NCBI GenBank assembly: GCA_034401135.1
Contig: JAWZSP010000002.1
Span: 1,922,001-1,986,000 of the forward strand
Length of the DNA: 64,000 nucleotides
DNA from: Volutella citrinella
Lineage: Eukaryota; Ascomycota; Sordariomycetes; Hypocreales; Nectriaceae
Direction: 5' to 3'
The stretch's first letter is position 1; each line of letters starts with the position of its first letter. Shown in pieces: positions 1 through 12,791 of the stretch. The position numbers and the translations under genes are program-made. Below the pieces are notes generated by a model. It did not search any database. It saw only the letters and a list, made by a program, of their open reading frames with translations, and was not told the DNA's origin.

Positions 1-257
1 CGCCGCCGGTCGTGTTAAGGGCCTTTTTACCAATTTGGCTACCTCCACACCTACCTCATATCTGGATTTTGAGGCGCCAGGTTCCTCGCTCCAACCCGAC
101 GGCAGGCTCCCGATCTGCCTCCTCCCAAACGACTCGATTTTGCAGCACGCTTTCGTCCGCATCCTAACCAGAGCGTACCGCCTTTCTACATGCCGTTGAG
201 CAAAAGAACCCCTGGCCGTACTGCTGCTGTCTAGATTGCCCACGCTGCCTGGCAGCC

Positions 258-3200
258 ATGGCATCTTCAGCTCCGGCCACCAACCATTCTCTCGAGTCTC
301 TGCCGCCGAGACCACCCACCCCCCCGAGAGAGACGCATACCGATACGGGAGTTTCTCTGCGAAAGGCCCTTGGCCGCACGCCGCTGGATGTCCGACTGAG
401 CCTTCAAACTCCCCCGAATGCAAATTCTCCCCTGTCGACTGGGGCAACCAACTCCAATTCGGCTTCAAACCGGGCGAGGAAGAAGGTCGAGTGGTCGAAC
501 CGCACCGAGTACAAGGAACCCCCAGAGTATCGGGACGGCTTAAACCCCAACAGGTCGTCACCACTTTCGGCTCGCTCGACCTCGAGGCCCATCAAGGGTA
601 TCCTCAAGCCGTCGCCGTCGCCCAACCCCTTGGCATCCTCCTTCAACAGCTCGCTCGATGGCTTGGAGGGCCAGGCCAACCTTGCCGAGATGTTGGAATC
701 TACGATAAAGCAGCTCGCTGGCACCGACCGTGACTCAAGGCTCGACTCGTACATGATGCTCGCACGAGCTCTCAAAGCATCCAATAACCTACCGGATCGA
801 GTTGCCCTGCAAGACAAGATGAGCCTTTTCATGCAGTTCATCCAACGCGATCTATTTGCCAAGCAAGAAAACGGATCACCCGATACTTCTCTCATCAACC
901 ACGCTCTCACTCTCCTTACCACCTTTCTACACTTCCAGGCCATTGCTTCAACCCTCACCTCGGACTTTGGCATCTTCATCATTGATCATTGCATTCGCTC
1001 GTTCGACGACACTACAGTACCCAAGGATGTGGTTCGCCACTTGATGCAAGTCGTGGCTTTCCAGTCATTCTCCTCTTCCAAGGTCATGACCCTGGACAGG
1101 GTTGGCAGATTGGTCGGGGCCTTGCACCGGATCGAGAATCACCTCACAGGCAAGAGCATCGTCATGAGCAGGATACACATATACAAACGTCTCATCAAGC
1201 AGTCCCGTGGTCATATGGCTGTTCACACTGATTGGCTCAAGGACATGCTCAGCGATATGCTGAGCTCTATCAAGGAGATCCGTTCCCAGGCCATCGGCCT
1301 ATGCAGCGACGCGGGCTTCGCTCTACGAAACGAAAAGCAACTTATGCGCAAAGTTACGGATATTTGGCAGACAAGTGACGGCGGGCAAACATACATTGAG
1401 TTTTACATGCACCAACTCGAGGAAATGATCAAGGACAAGCAGCGCTCTGCTGCCGTGCCCCAGATATGGGCTTCAGTAATTCTGTTTCTCCGCGGCCCTC
1501 TCGAGAAGTGGCAGCACTTCGGCCCTTGGCTTAAGCTGGTCCAATCCGCGTTCAACACCACTGATGTGCAAACAAAGCACGAAGCCAACTACGCATGGAA
1601 TCGATACGTCTACCTGTCGCTAATGGATGGAACCCTGTCTTCGAAAGGTCTTTCTTTGCTAGGACAGCCCCTCATCAGCCAACTACGACGGAAGTTCAAT
1701 TCTAAGCAAGTCGACGAAGGCATGAAATTACGACGAGTTGTCATGGGTGGAATATGCAATCTTTTCTACTACGTCTTCCGACCAGGCCATGACAAAGCTT
1801 CCACCGACACACTTTGGGAATTGGTTCTTCTGCCAATCATAAATCAACTCATCAGTCTAGATGGGAAGCTGGAGGGCTACGGTGACTCTCTTACGCAAGC
1901 CTCTCGGATTCTGGCGGGCCTCTTGGACGTGTCGACACCTCGTGGATGGATGGAAGAGCGCATCAGAGACCCCACACCAATAACTCCAGACGAGCTCCCA
2001 TCGATGGACCCGAAGTGGGTTCGAAAGAACTCCGAGAAGATGTTTCATATCGTTGGCCCAGTGCTGGAAAAGAAATTTGGCGACCTAGCCAATCCCGAGA
2101 GCTTGACTTATCGACTCTGGAAGTCGTTGGTTGGCTCGGTTTCTGCCGCTGCCTCAAAGGACATCAAAGTTGCCGACGACACTGTCAGGTTTTTGGCCTG
2201 TGCCTTCGGTCTCCTTCACCAGGTTTGGTCAAAAGGTGCTGGAGAAGATAAGCCCCTCAGCCCCAAGTTCTATTCCAGTGTCCAGAACTTTACGAGCGTT
2301 CTCTACGGTGGCCTGGGCCTGCTCCCATTTACTGAGAAGCGACTGTCAATGTCTGCTTCCAATGTTTTTGAGCCTGCAGCCACGCCTTCATACCGACCCG
2401 ATCGATCTGATAGTGCCCGTGGCATAGTCCAAGCCCCTATTCACCATCTTTTCTCCATGCTGTCCACCATCCCCCCTGGCGGTGAGGACGACCAAGACTT
2501 CAACAATTTCTTCCAGACTCTATTCGAACCTTTCTTCAATGACAGGAGCACAAAGGCGCGAGTTGATCTGAGCCGCGAGATGATCCAACTCCTTCCTCGA
2601 AATGCTCTGAGCCCTTATGGACCTTGGGTGCTTGTCGTGAGCAACATGCGCTTGCCACTTGAGGAAGTTACCAGTTCGCATCCTTCAAGTAGCGATCGTC
2701 TCCTAGGGCCCGAATACCGAGAAGTCATTTCGCTTCTTGAGCGAGGTCTTTTGTGCCATCCCAAACTTCCAAAAGAGCACTGGCTCTCCCTCTTTAATGC
2801 TCTAGCTGAGCACACCGTCCGGGAGTGTGGAGATGCTGGCCGGGCGCTTGGTCTCATTGAGCCTCTAGCAAAGATTCTCCTGGATAACTTCTTCAACGAC
2901 TTTGATAAACAGAGCATTCTGGCTCTAACCGTGACCACAAAGCTCTTTCAGGTCGCCAAGCTGCCCAGGGATCGCCAAGCAGTCGAGTCTGCCCGTCGTC
3001 GTCTTTGGGGAGCTCCGCCCACTACATCGAGAGCGACAACCTTTGATCCTTTTGATTCTCTTTACAAATTGGAAAACAGCTGTCTCAGGTTCTACTACAA
3101 CACTCTCAGCAACAGTAATCAGCACGGCGATGTTGCTTCTCTCCTCGAAGCTATCACACTCTTTTTGGCTGAGTCCTTTCCACAAGCAGGCATCAAGTCG

Positions 3201-5519
3201 CTACACAGGCTACAAGATGGCATTTGCCCTTGGATACGAGATAGCGAGGCTCAGATTAAACTGAGTGACGATGCCCCCATCTCGAATGCTGTAAGTCCCC
3301 CCCCTACTCCAAAACTATCACTGGCTCATGGTGTATAGGTTCGCATAATGTGGGACACCATTTGTAATTATCTGGCGTCTCTTGGCCGCCTTGAAAACAA
3401 AGACTTGAACCAGCTGGAGTCGCTCCTCTCTGCTGGTTTCCAAAGCAAACATCGCTACGTGGTCAATAAGATCGCAGAAACCTGGAATGCAATCTTCAAG
3501 AATGTGGATAGCCTAGACTGCTCGGACAGTCTCAAGGCCATTCTGACTTCACTGCAGCCCAGAGTTGACGTTGCCTTGCCTGGTATCGAGTCCAGTGGCG
3601 AATTCGGTGCCCAAGCACCCGATTTCATAGATTCGCAAGGAGACGATTCCTTTATTGCCCTCTCATCTGCGAAATCGTCCCGACATGATGTCGAGCGGAT
3701 CACGCCTTCTCCCGCATCAGCAACACCTCTGAAAGGCCCAATGACTAGGAAGCGCCTTAGGCAGGTGACGCCAGACCTGAGTCTCGTCAAGCCAATCGCG
3801 CGGGGTCGTAGGACTCGTCTGCGGCATGACAATTCACAGATTCAATTTGCACCGATCGCGAACCCGTCGCCACTGGCCGACGAGTCTCAGCATCTAACGG
3901 AAAGGCAAAAGGAGGTCAGAGAAAGACAACGAGAGAATGCTGGGTTGCATGCTGGCGTTCGCTCGAGCCCAAGGACTCGTTCACAGGCTGCCAAGGAGGA
4001 CCACGACAAAGCCCCTGCTCCAACTACGAAGTCGAAGAAGAAGGAGGTTACACCAGAACCTCCCGCGTCATACGGGGATTTCATCAGCTTGACTCCGACG
4101 CCACGTCGCGGTCAGGCACTGCAGATAGATGATCTCAACGACCCCCCATCTTCGCCGCCAGAACCCAGACCTAATCCGCTCCTCACTGAGATCCAAACGA
4201 GGTCAAGAAGCAGGACATCGTTGGAGCCTTGGGAGTTTTCCTCGCCTCCAGGCTCCCCGCCGGCCAGCCAATCTCAACAAGACGAGGGAAGCCAGTCTAT
4301 TCCGCGCACCTCGGCCAAGCGAAGAAGAAGCAACCGCGGAAGATTTAGAAAAGCGGAAGCGTTGGCTGATGTTGAAGTTATTCCATCAAGTATCGCGGAA
4401 AATGCCGCTGGTGATAATCACGGTGCTCAGACGCACAATGAGCTTGAGGAACTCGACCCTCCGGCCTCGAATGACGTGCAAATGGAAGACGCGGCACCCG
4501 TACAGACTGTGCCAGCTACGGCCGAGGCCGAAGACAACTCCGACGCGGAGGAAGGCGACGAGGCTGATGCAGAGAACCACCTGGACGAGCCGCAACTACC
4601 GGAACCGCAGCAATACCCGGCCCGCGAAGGCGAATCATTTGCGTTCAGCGAAGCTGATGAGAGCAGCATGATGCGCTTCGTTATCGAACTTGAGTCGCGC
4701 CAGGCTGAGAAGCTCACTGATTATGCGCCGCAAGAAAAGAACGAATGCATCACGGTGTCGTCGTCTCCTGGCGAAAAGCTCACACGATCAAAGGCTGCTG
4801 CGGCTCAGGCTGCGGCTGCGGCCGAGGCTGAAGCAACAACAGAAACTGGCGAAGTGGAGGAGGCCCCCCAGAGCCAGGGAAAGAGAAAGAGGCGTCGAAG
4901 CGGGAAGACATTTGAGAGCCGACGGAAGAAGCGACGCTCGGTCGATCCGACCATCTCGGATCAGCCAAAAGAGGACGAGCCGGCACTTCCGCAGGCCCCT
5001 ACTTCGCCTGGACCGACCACACGACGCTCCTCCAGGCGGAATGCGGGGCAAAAGGTTTCGAAGCTCAAGGAATCGAAACCATCAAAAGGACCCGAAAAGG
5101 TCCAGTCACCTCGCAAGATGGAGTCTGAGGGCGAACCAGCTGCCAGTGAGGAGGCAGACACAGACGAGGAAGTCACATCACAGTTGGTGACGGAGTCCAG
5201 GGCAGCATCCGAGAGCCAATCGCAAGAGAGGGATGACATCGGGGATGTGGACAGCAACATGGAGGACGCGATGGATCTTGCAGAGACCGCAGAGCCTAGG
5301 CGCCAGATGGATGACGAGAATGAGGCAACAAGCCCTGTCAAAGGCGAGGAGGTTGAGACGGCATCCAATAAGACGAAATCGATCGTGGATCTCCTTCGTG
5401 GTGGGTTGGATGAGTTGCGGACAGCAACCCTCACCCGCGACGAAGTGTACCAGTTGGAGGATATGCTGATGGACATGAAGCGCGAACTGTTTGAGGCTGA
5501 GCGACGAGGGAGGCATTGA
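258..5519 (+). CDS. rif1: Rif1 homologue (telomere/replication-timing regulator)
   Basis: Two exons, 258-3290 and 3339-5519, joined in phase 0 across a 48-nt GTAAGT...TAG intron; product about 1737 residues. From roughly residue 140 to 520 it matches the Rif1 N-terminal HEAT-like domain (long amphipathic helices, e.g. around the SRIHIYKRLIKQS stretch). The extreme N-terminus carries KVEW (residues 76-79, an RVxF-type site) and GILK (114-117, a SILK-type site), the two docking motifs by which Rif1 recruits PP1/Glc7. Exon 2 encodes a long charged, Ser/Pro-rich disordered tail with basic clusters and a C-terminal helical, coiled-coil-like end. Rif1 proteins act in the nucleus at telomeres and late origins, countering DDK phosphorylation through PP1. 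The ATG at 258 has a good context (gccATGG) and precedes the docking motifs. Identity is well supported by domain and motif order. Confidence 0.9.
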
Positions 5520-8500
5520 GGAGCATGATGAATACTGCATTATTTTTTTGGCGTTCAGGAGGATTTACAAGGATTGTATCAAACCATTATACCTACCTAC
5601 TTACCTACCTAGCACCTGTACAAGCTGGTTTATCGTAACGCCTCACGATGGGACTTTTCTTTATAGGTCCACGTCCCCATAAAAGAATACATACTTGAGA
5701 TTGAGTCACAAATTGGATATTTACAAGCGTCTGGGAGATGAACATGGCATGGTGCGAGGGCGACTCCGGATTCAGACGAGTCGGTCCAAGAACAGTCGAG
5801 GATATCGTGAAAGTTTTGGGTATTGGCCAGAAGAAGGAAGCCGTCGTCGGGCACGCCCGTTGGCCGACGAGCCCGAAGTCGTTTTGGCGTTCGGGCTACG
5901 GCGCTTGACAGCTGCGGCGGCGACTTGGGCTGTGATGGGATTCCGATCAAAAGGCGTGGGGACAAAGCCACGGCCGTTGACGGTCCCTTCCATGACCTCT
6001 TGCGGAGGCTAAACAAGCCATTCTTGTCCCCCATGGGACGCTGAATGGGGTAAGCCACAAGCGCGGAGGCGGGAGCGTCGTTGAGTAACAGACATTTCGC
6101 CGAGGAAATGGGGCATGCAAGTGAAACATAGGAACGGAATGCCCTTTTGGGATATGCCGAGCCCACATATTGGGGAGTCGGGGGCAACATGGTGCCTACG
6201 GCAAGACTCCTCTTTCGACCCAGTGAGTCCCCATTGTATCCTGGGCAGAAATATGATTTGCTCGCTTGGGCTCTTGCTTCGAGACGAGCTGGTGGCTCAT
6301 CAATGGCAATTTGTATGATGTCATGTCAGAATAGAAGATTCGCGGTGTCATAGGAGCCTCTACCTATGTGTAGACTGCATCCTTTTCTGAATCACCACGC
6401 GTTCACTCGCTGCAACCAGTTGCGAGAGGACAGGTCTGCTTGATGTGGTTTGGGGCAATGATGCTTAGTTCCGAAAACGTCAACATTTCGTCTGACAGAG
6501 GTTGTATGCGTGATGGGGCATGCATGCCGCACATTGGTGCTTCAACAGACCCGCAGGACGGTGCAGACATTAGTATTATTTTCTTATGGCCTCTCACTAA
6601 GCCCCACTCACGGTGGCACTGAGCTGACCAAACGATGCCACTCAAGGGGTCCAATCATAGTATTCCCTTCTCACTTTTCCTGCTGCCTGGCGGGAGGTGG
6701 GTATTGAGTTTCAGGGCTGATGCCGTCGCATGAGCAAGCCAAGGGCATGAGAAGAGTAGCAGATCCCCGAGAGCCCATTTTTCATTAACACCAAGTCCAA
6801 AGGGTTCGTCGTCCGTTGCTTTCTCGAACAAAAAGAGAAAATTGAGGCAAAAAAAGCCCTTTTATGGCAGTGATCCGCGGAAGTTGGCCGAAGTGGCCCA
6901 GCCAAGGCGGATGCTTGTCAATGATGGAGGCTCTATTCAGTGTTTCTGAAAAAGCAACAATAGTGCCTAGGGATAATCGATTCGGTCCCTGTGTGCGCTG
7001 AGCAAGTACCGATGTGAGAGCCGATGTAGGCGGAAAAGGGTGCGGATGGAGTGACCGATATGACCACGATTGGGTGCGCAAGCGGGTGGAGATCCTGAGC
7101 ATGGGCTTCATGTCGGGAACAAGAAAAATGAGGATTTGCGCGCGGTGTGTGTGGATGCTGTCGCCAGCCCGAAGGATCTCAAGACCCGCGCTGAACCAGC
7201 ACACGCTATCCTCGATACCCCCCCATGAACGGTTGTATTCCGCAGACCAGGATCTTGCCTGCCAGGAGAGTTGCATTTAGTATCAATGGCATGGTTCATC
7301 TGGATTCGCAATCGCGGATTCTATGCCAAGGCGACCGGCTGAAGTGATGGCGGCGCCCTCGTCGATCACACATCGCAGCTCCCGGAAGCGAAGCTGCCAT
7401 CAGCCGTCAGCATTGAGCAAGACGAGATCTTGCCTAACTCGACAATCTCGAGTCGGCCCGCAAGATTTGGAGTGACGTCAGGCGGATCCATGTGCAGCTC
7501 CATGTGCGGCTCCAGTTGCGGCTCCACGACAGGGCATGTTAAGTCTCCCGTGGCGCGATAGCATTAGCTAACACGGCCACTTCAAGGATGCTTCACCAAC
7601 CGTTGTCCATATTTGCGGGCTACATCCGTCAGGGGACCCATCATCCATTTCTTTACGGTGGCCATGTCCGTTGACAAACGCTGGCGCAGCTGGTTATTCG
7701 TCCACCTCCTGGTTCTTCAGCCCGTCCTTGCGGGGCACCATGGTGGATTGAGAGGAGCTGCACAAACCCACTCAGACGCGTTGTGGCCAACCAAAGCGAG
7801 GCTAGACGATAGCTTCATCATACGGCGATGGCACGTTTCGAACTGTGGTGCCTCCTGTACACCGAACAGGCCACCTCCGTCCTTGACGGGGGCGCCCTGG
7901 ACTGCAAAAGGCGGCTAACGCTTGCCAAAAAGGACGCATCGTATGTGAACGAGGCCATGAAAGTCATGGGTCGGCCGTCTGGTATCTCGTGCATCGAGGT
8001 GATTCGAGCGAAAGGACCGATCCAACTAGCGGTTTGGGGGAGGGAGTCGCATCAACAGCCAGCTGAAGTCGGGAGGGCGAGGTCCATCCGGGCCCTAGGC
8101 TGCCTCTGACGCTCAGGCCTCGCCCCGGAAAGCGAAGAGGTGCTTTTGCGGGTGAAGAGAGAGTTGACGGGGGCAGGCCACCACATGGGTTGGGGGGCTG
8201 GTACCTGTCGTGTCCCGCGGCTGCTGAGTTTAATCTGTGCGGAGGGAGAAGGTTGGCTTGTAGCAATGAGGGGAGACATGTCGTTGCTTTGACCTTGTTT
8301 CGCAGACAGAGCCAAGCCGTCATCTGCAGAGCCTCAACCCTTGGCCAGAGCATGCCCAGCCTCTAATTACTGCCAAGAGTACCTGGAGGCTGGAGGAAAA
8401 CAGGGATCTTGCACATGGGAATCTGGAAGACGCCGCAAGTGCCGTCACGTGAGCACCCGTGCCTTGCTCTTGCCCAAACACAAAACCCTCCGCCTCTGTC

Positions 8501-9350
8501 TCTGTCTTAGACAACCACGGGGCTCGATCTCTCCTCATTCCGATCCATAGCCCAGGACGCCAAGAAATGTGCTGTAGGGCGCCCAAGAAAACAGATCGGA
8601 TCATGCTCCGGACAACGAATTGCCTCTTTCGCATGTTCCGTCCTTCCTCGAGCAACGCCAGCCCCGGGAGTGGGCGCCGGAACCGCCAGTGGCCCCCGCT
8701 AGCGACGAAGTGGGCGGGACCAGATAACAGGGTTTGCCCAGGGGGGACAAGGCTTGAAGAAAAGGCAAGCAAGCAGCCTTGATGTACTCCGAAACTTGTA
8801 AGGGGACACCTAATTACAGTGCGGTGCTGCTTTGTCGGCGGTAGCAAGCGTCCACCTACGGGCCTTGTTGGAGCCGCTAATATCGGACTGTGCCAACCCA
8901 TGGCATCCGTCGAGACTGGTGTGCCCCAATTTTACCAGCACGAGGCTCCTCCGCTCTGCGAATGACGTCGCCCTTCCCCACGCCCGGCCTGCTTCATGGG
9001 GTGTTGGGGTGGTTCTTTTGGCCGGAGCAATGTGGAGGCAGACAACGTCCGCTCGCGGCAGCAGCGGTGTTGTTGCCCGTGGTGCTGGTGGTGTGGAGGC
9101 CCCGGTGTCTCTAGAGTTTGCGTCTGGATCCTCGGGGACATACCTTGCGAAGCTTACAGCAGAGACCTTGCGGTACATGGCATGGGTCTCATCATTCCCC
9201 TACCTGGTGTACCGCGCTGGCTGCCAAGGTCTGAGACGCCGAGCCACGGATGTGGATATTGAGTCCGTGGACCTAGTCCGGCTTGACTCGCCTGGTATAG
9301 GACGCTGAACGCAGGAGAAGGCGCGTAGGATTGTTCGACGCATAAGTAGG
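5520..9350. other. 3.8-kb region without a recognisable gene
   Basis: Between rif1 and the sugar transporter no open frame of convincing composition, intron structure or known family is seen on either strand. Short imperfect repeats of a GCGGCTCCA-like unit lie near 7490-7530. The stretch probably contains the rif1 3' end and a long upstream region of the transporter; an unannotated non-coding RNA cannot be excluded. Confidence 0.5.
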
Positions 9351-9358
9351 TATATAAG
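9351..9358 (+). promoter_or_regulatory. TATA box of the sugar transporter
   Basis: TATATAAG lies 170 bp upstream of the transporter ATG (9528). The intervening leader is pyrimidine-rich and includes an AC dinucleotide run (9483-9496). Confidence 0.5.
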
Positions 9359-9527
9359 CGGAGAGTGATTCCCATCCCTCAATACCCGTTTTGGTCCGAG
9401 TGCACCATTGCTTGTTGCTTGATATTGAGCCGCCTTTTCGTTGCGAGCCTCTGTTTCACTTACACACTTTGACATAACACAGACACACACACACACGCTC
9501 ACCTCTCTGCGGGGAGTGACTGTCATC

Positions 9528-11359
9528 ATGGGCAAGACATACCTCGGGATGCGAGGCCCGTCCCTCAACTGGGCCATCAGCTGTATTGCAGGATGTGATT
9601 TCCTCCTTTTCGGTTACGGCGCGTGCTGGCCCAGGCCCAGGCTCTCCATGTGAAGTACGGCTAACAATGTATTCAGACCAAGGTGTCATGGGCGGTATTC
9701 TTACCATGCCTCAGTTCCTGAATCAGTTTCCTGATATCAACGAGAAAGCTGAAGGCCTCGACGCGAGTGAGCGTGCTCTCCGATCTTCGCACCAGGGCAT
9801 CACAGTGGCTTCATACAATCTCGGCTGCTTCCTCGGCGCTATCCTGACCATCTTCATCGGAAATCCCCTTGGCCGCAAAAAGATCATCTTTCTTGGAACT
9901 GCCATCATGACCATTGGTGCTGCTCTACAGGCTTCTGCCTTTTCTCTTGAACACTTCATCATTGGACGCATCATTACTGGCCTCGGCAACGGGATGAACA
10001 CTTCGACAGTTCCCATGTGGCAGTCCGAGACATGCTCAGCGCACAAACGCGGAAAGATGGTCATGATTGAAGGCGCCCTGATTTCTGGAGGCATCACCAT
10101 TTCGTATTGGGTCGACATGGGAATGGCTGAGGTTGCCAGCTCAGCAAGCTGGCGCTTCCCTCTGGCCCTCCAGATTCTGTTCTGTCTCTTCATCATGGCT
10201 TTCGTCTTGCGGTTGCCCGAGTCTCCTCGCTGGCTGGTACTCAAGGACAACGAGGCCGAGGCCCGGGAAGTCATTGCTGCCATCTCCGACCTAGAGGTCA
10301 CCGACAAGTTTGTGGAGAACGAGTTCAAGGCCATCAAGGAAACCACCCTGGAAATGAGCAAGGGCAAATACGCTGATCTATTCAAGTGCAACAAGAACCG
10401 CAACTTTCACCGAACTGCTATTGCTTTCTGCAACCAGATGTTTCAGCAAATTTGTGGTATAAATTTAATCACGTACTACGCTCCTACCATCTACTCCCGC
10501 ATGGGAATGAGCGAGTTCAACTCTCGCCTTCTGGCTGCCCTCAACGGAACGGAGTACTTTCTTGCCTCTTGGCCCGCTGTTTTCCTCGTCGAGAAGGTTG
10601 GCCGCCGCAAGTTGATGTTGATCGGTGCGGTGGGCCAAGCGATAACGATGGTATGAATAAACTCCTCCAAGAATACTTGACCAACAAATATACTGACCAC
10701 AACATAGGCCGTACTTGCTGCTGCCACCTCGCAGCCCGCTGAGAATAAGGCTGCTCAGGTTACTGGCATCGTTTTCTTGTTCATTTTCAACACCTTCTTT
10801 GCCATCGGTTGGCTGGGCATGACGTGGCTCTACCCTGCCGAGATTACCCCTCTGGAGATTCGTGCTCCTGCCAACGCCCTGTCTACTTCCTCCAACTGGA
10901 TCTTCAACTTCATGGTGAGCGTCCTTCTTTAATTTTAATTTTAAATTCTATCTGGTCAAATGCAACGGTGTCGTTAACAAATCCCCAAAGGTTGTCATGA
11001 TCACCCCGGTCGCCTTTGAGACCATTGAGTACAAGACGTACATCATCTTCGCCGTCATCAACGCCTTCATGGTGCCTGCGGTCTACTTTTTCTTCCCCGA
11101 GACGGCCTACAGGTCGCTGGAAGAGATGGACTGCATCTTCCAGAAGGTCAGCGGGTGGAAGGGCGCCTTCACCGTCATCGAGCAGGCCCGCATTGAGCCC
11201 CGCCGATACGGCAAGAACGGCGAGCTTCTCATCACCATGGAGGAGGTTGATGAGAAGGTCCACACAGAGCACCGCAGTGGCAGCACGAGCGACGGAAGCG
11301 GTCAGAACGCAGGCCTCTTCACCGTGACTGATGAGGAGAACACGCGAAAAGCGGAGTAG
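9528..11359 (+). CDS. MFS sugar porter (hexose/lactose-permease type)
   Basis: Four exons: 9528-9618, 9677-10650, 10708-10914, 10991-11359; 546 residues. It is a plasma-membrane proton-coupled sugar transporter of the SP family, about 12 helices in two halves. Visible family marks are the FGYDQGVMGG start of helix 1 (rebuilt across intron 1), GRKK between helices 2 and 3, PESPRWL after helix 6, the QQICGINLITYY helix-7 motif, VGRRKL, and PETAYRSLEEMD after helix 12. Introns 2 and 3 are GT-AG. Intron 1 keeps the invariant GYDQG only if it starts with GC (9619-9676), with a GCTAAC branch site; the nearby GT at 9613 would delete Gly-Tyr. The substrate cannot be read from sequence. It sits downstream of a TATA box and a long empty upstream region. 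Confidence 0.88.
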
Positions 11360-12791
11360 GTAAGGGCGCAAGTTGCCATACATGCAGGCCGTTGTGGAAC
11401 AAGATGGCGACGGTCGAGAGTCTCAACACAACGAGTTGGGCAAGCAAGGTGTGATGATTTCGCGGGGGATAGAGGAGAGTCAAGAAGATACCCATACCAA
11501 CACAGCTCGGGAAATTGAGCGGCGACTGGCTTTGCGACAATCATGGGACGCATCATAGCATACGAACCCGGCCGCACTTGGGTATTGCCTGTCGATAGAT
11601 ACCACGGCCAAGACGAACACATGTACATTTCTCAACAAGATATGGTCCCTGCAGTTGTGAGTCAAGTTTCAGACCGGAGCGGTGTGAGGCTGAAGTGTAA
11701 GTGGTTTCACTATGGCTGCCATCTGGTGGTGGCCGCTGTCGAGCTCGCTCATTGCTGTAGGATGTTTGGGGCGGGGGCTGTGGCCGGCCGACTCTCACCG
11801 TTGAACCTGTAACAACGCCTTGGAAGTGAGCAGTTCCAGGCTACATTCGCGGCGGTGGCCTCTCATGGCGTCGGGGGAGGTCAATTGGCCGGTTCGCCAC
11901 GGGTTGCCTTTGTCCAGTGCTCGGTTCGATGCCTTCTGTAGGCAGCTGCTGCCTTGGAGGCGGCCCAGTGGCCGTGGCTCGTTGAGAAAATGTCGCTGGA
12001 TCGCGAGATCTTGGACAATGCTGAGACGTGTTTCAGCTGGGCGAGGTGATGCGGAACAGGCTGACAGGTGGGCTCCACCGAGCGTCTCATTGGCAGCGAC
12101 GAGCTCAAGCCTCCATCAAGCCAGCGGCCGTTACCCCGCTACAGGAGGGGAGGAGTTCCCAAGGTGGTGCGCGCCCACCCCCGCCACCGTCATCGTCAGT
12201 GCTGCTTGCATGCGACGACCGCCATGTGAGGGCCAGGACGAGTGGCGAGAGCAGGCAGAAGAGCCGTCAGAGAGGTCCGCTGGCCCCGTTGGGTTCGTAT
12301 CTTGCTCGAGGGGCTGGGGGGAAGCACAGCTCGGGTATTAAAGCGCAGCATGTCTTCTGTCATGATGATGGAACAGAAGACAAACCACCAACACTGCACC
12401 GCGCCAGACTAGGAAGCTAGCTCCGGTATCAAGAAAAGAAACACCACAGGCACTCGCCAGTCAGACGCCCTGCTGCAAGCCAAGCTTGTGCTTGCCGACC
12501 CCACCTCCCCTTTCCCTCCCGTTCCCTTGCCTGCAGCACAAGCACCAGCACCAGCACCAACAGTGGACGGCAGACCGCTGCAGCAGCACCTCCCCCCCCA
12601 AATTGTCTTGTCGCAGCTTTGGCTTCCAAGCAGCAACCCCACCTTCATCACCTCTTCTCACTGCTCCATCCATCATCAATCCATCCATCCACCCACCCAC
12701 CCGTTCAAATATCCGGCCAGCACCCCCTCCTACCGTCCGCCTCGTCCGTCCCTCTTCCTCACCGTTCGCAGTCGTCAAACAGCAGCCCACA
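11360..12791. other. Intergenic region, no gene seen
   Basis: Transporter 3' end and upstream region of the epimerase gene. From about 12500 the plus strand is strongly C/T-rich with short CCAT and CACC repeats (12666-12706), typical of a fungal pyrimidine-rich leader. Open frames here have no family resemblance. Confidence 0.5.

Noticed and set aside
7664..7915. Possible 83-residue secreted protein (hydrophobic N-terminus, two cysteines)
   Set aside because: Only a short open frame with no homologous pattern, intron or promoter support; hydrophobic starts of this length arise by chance.
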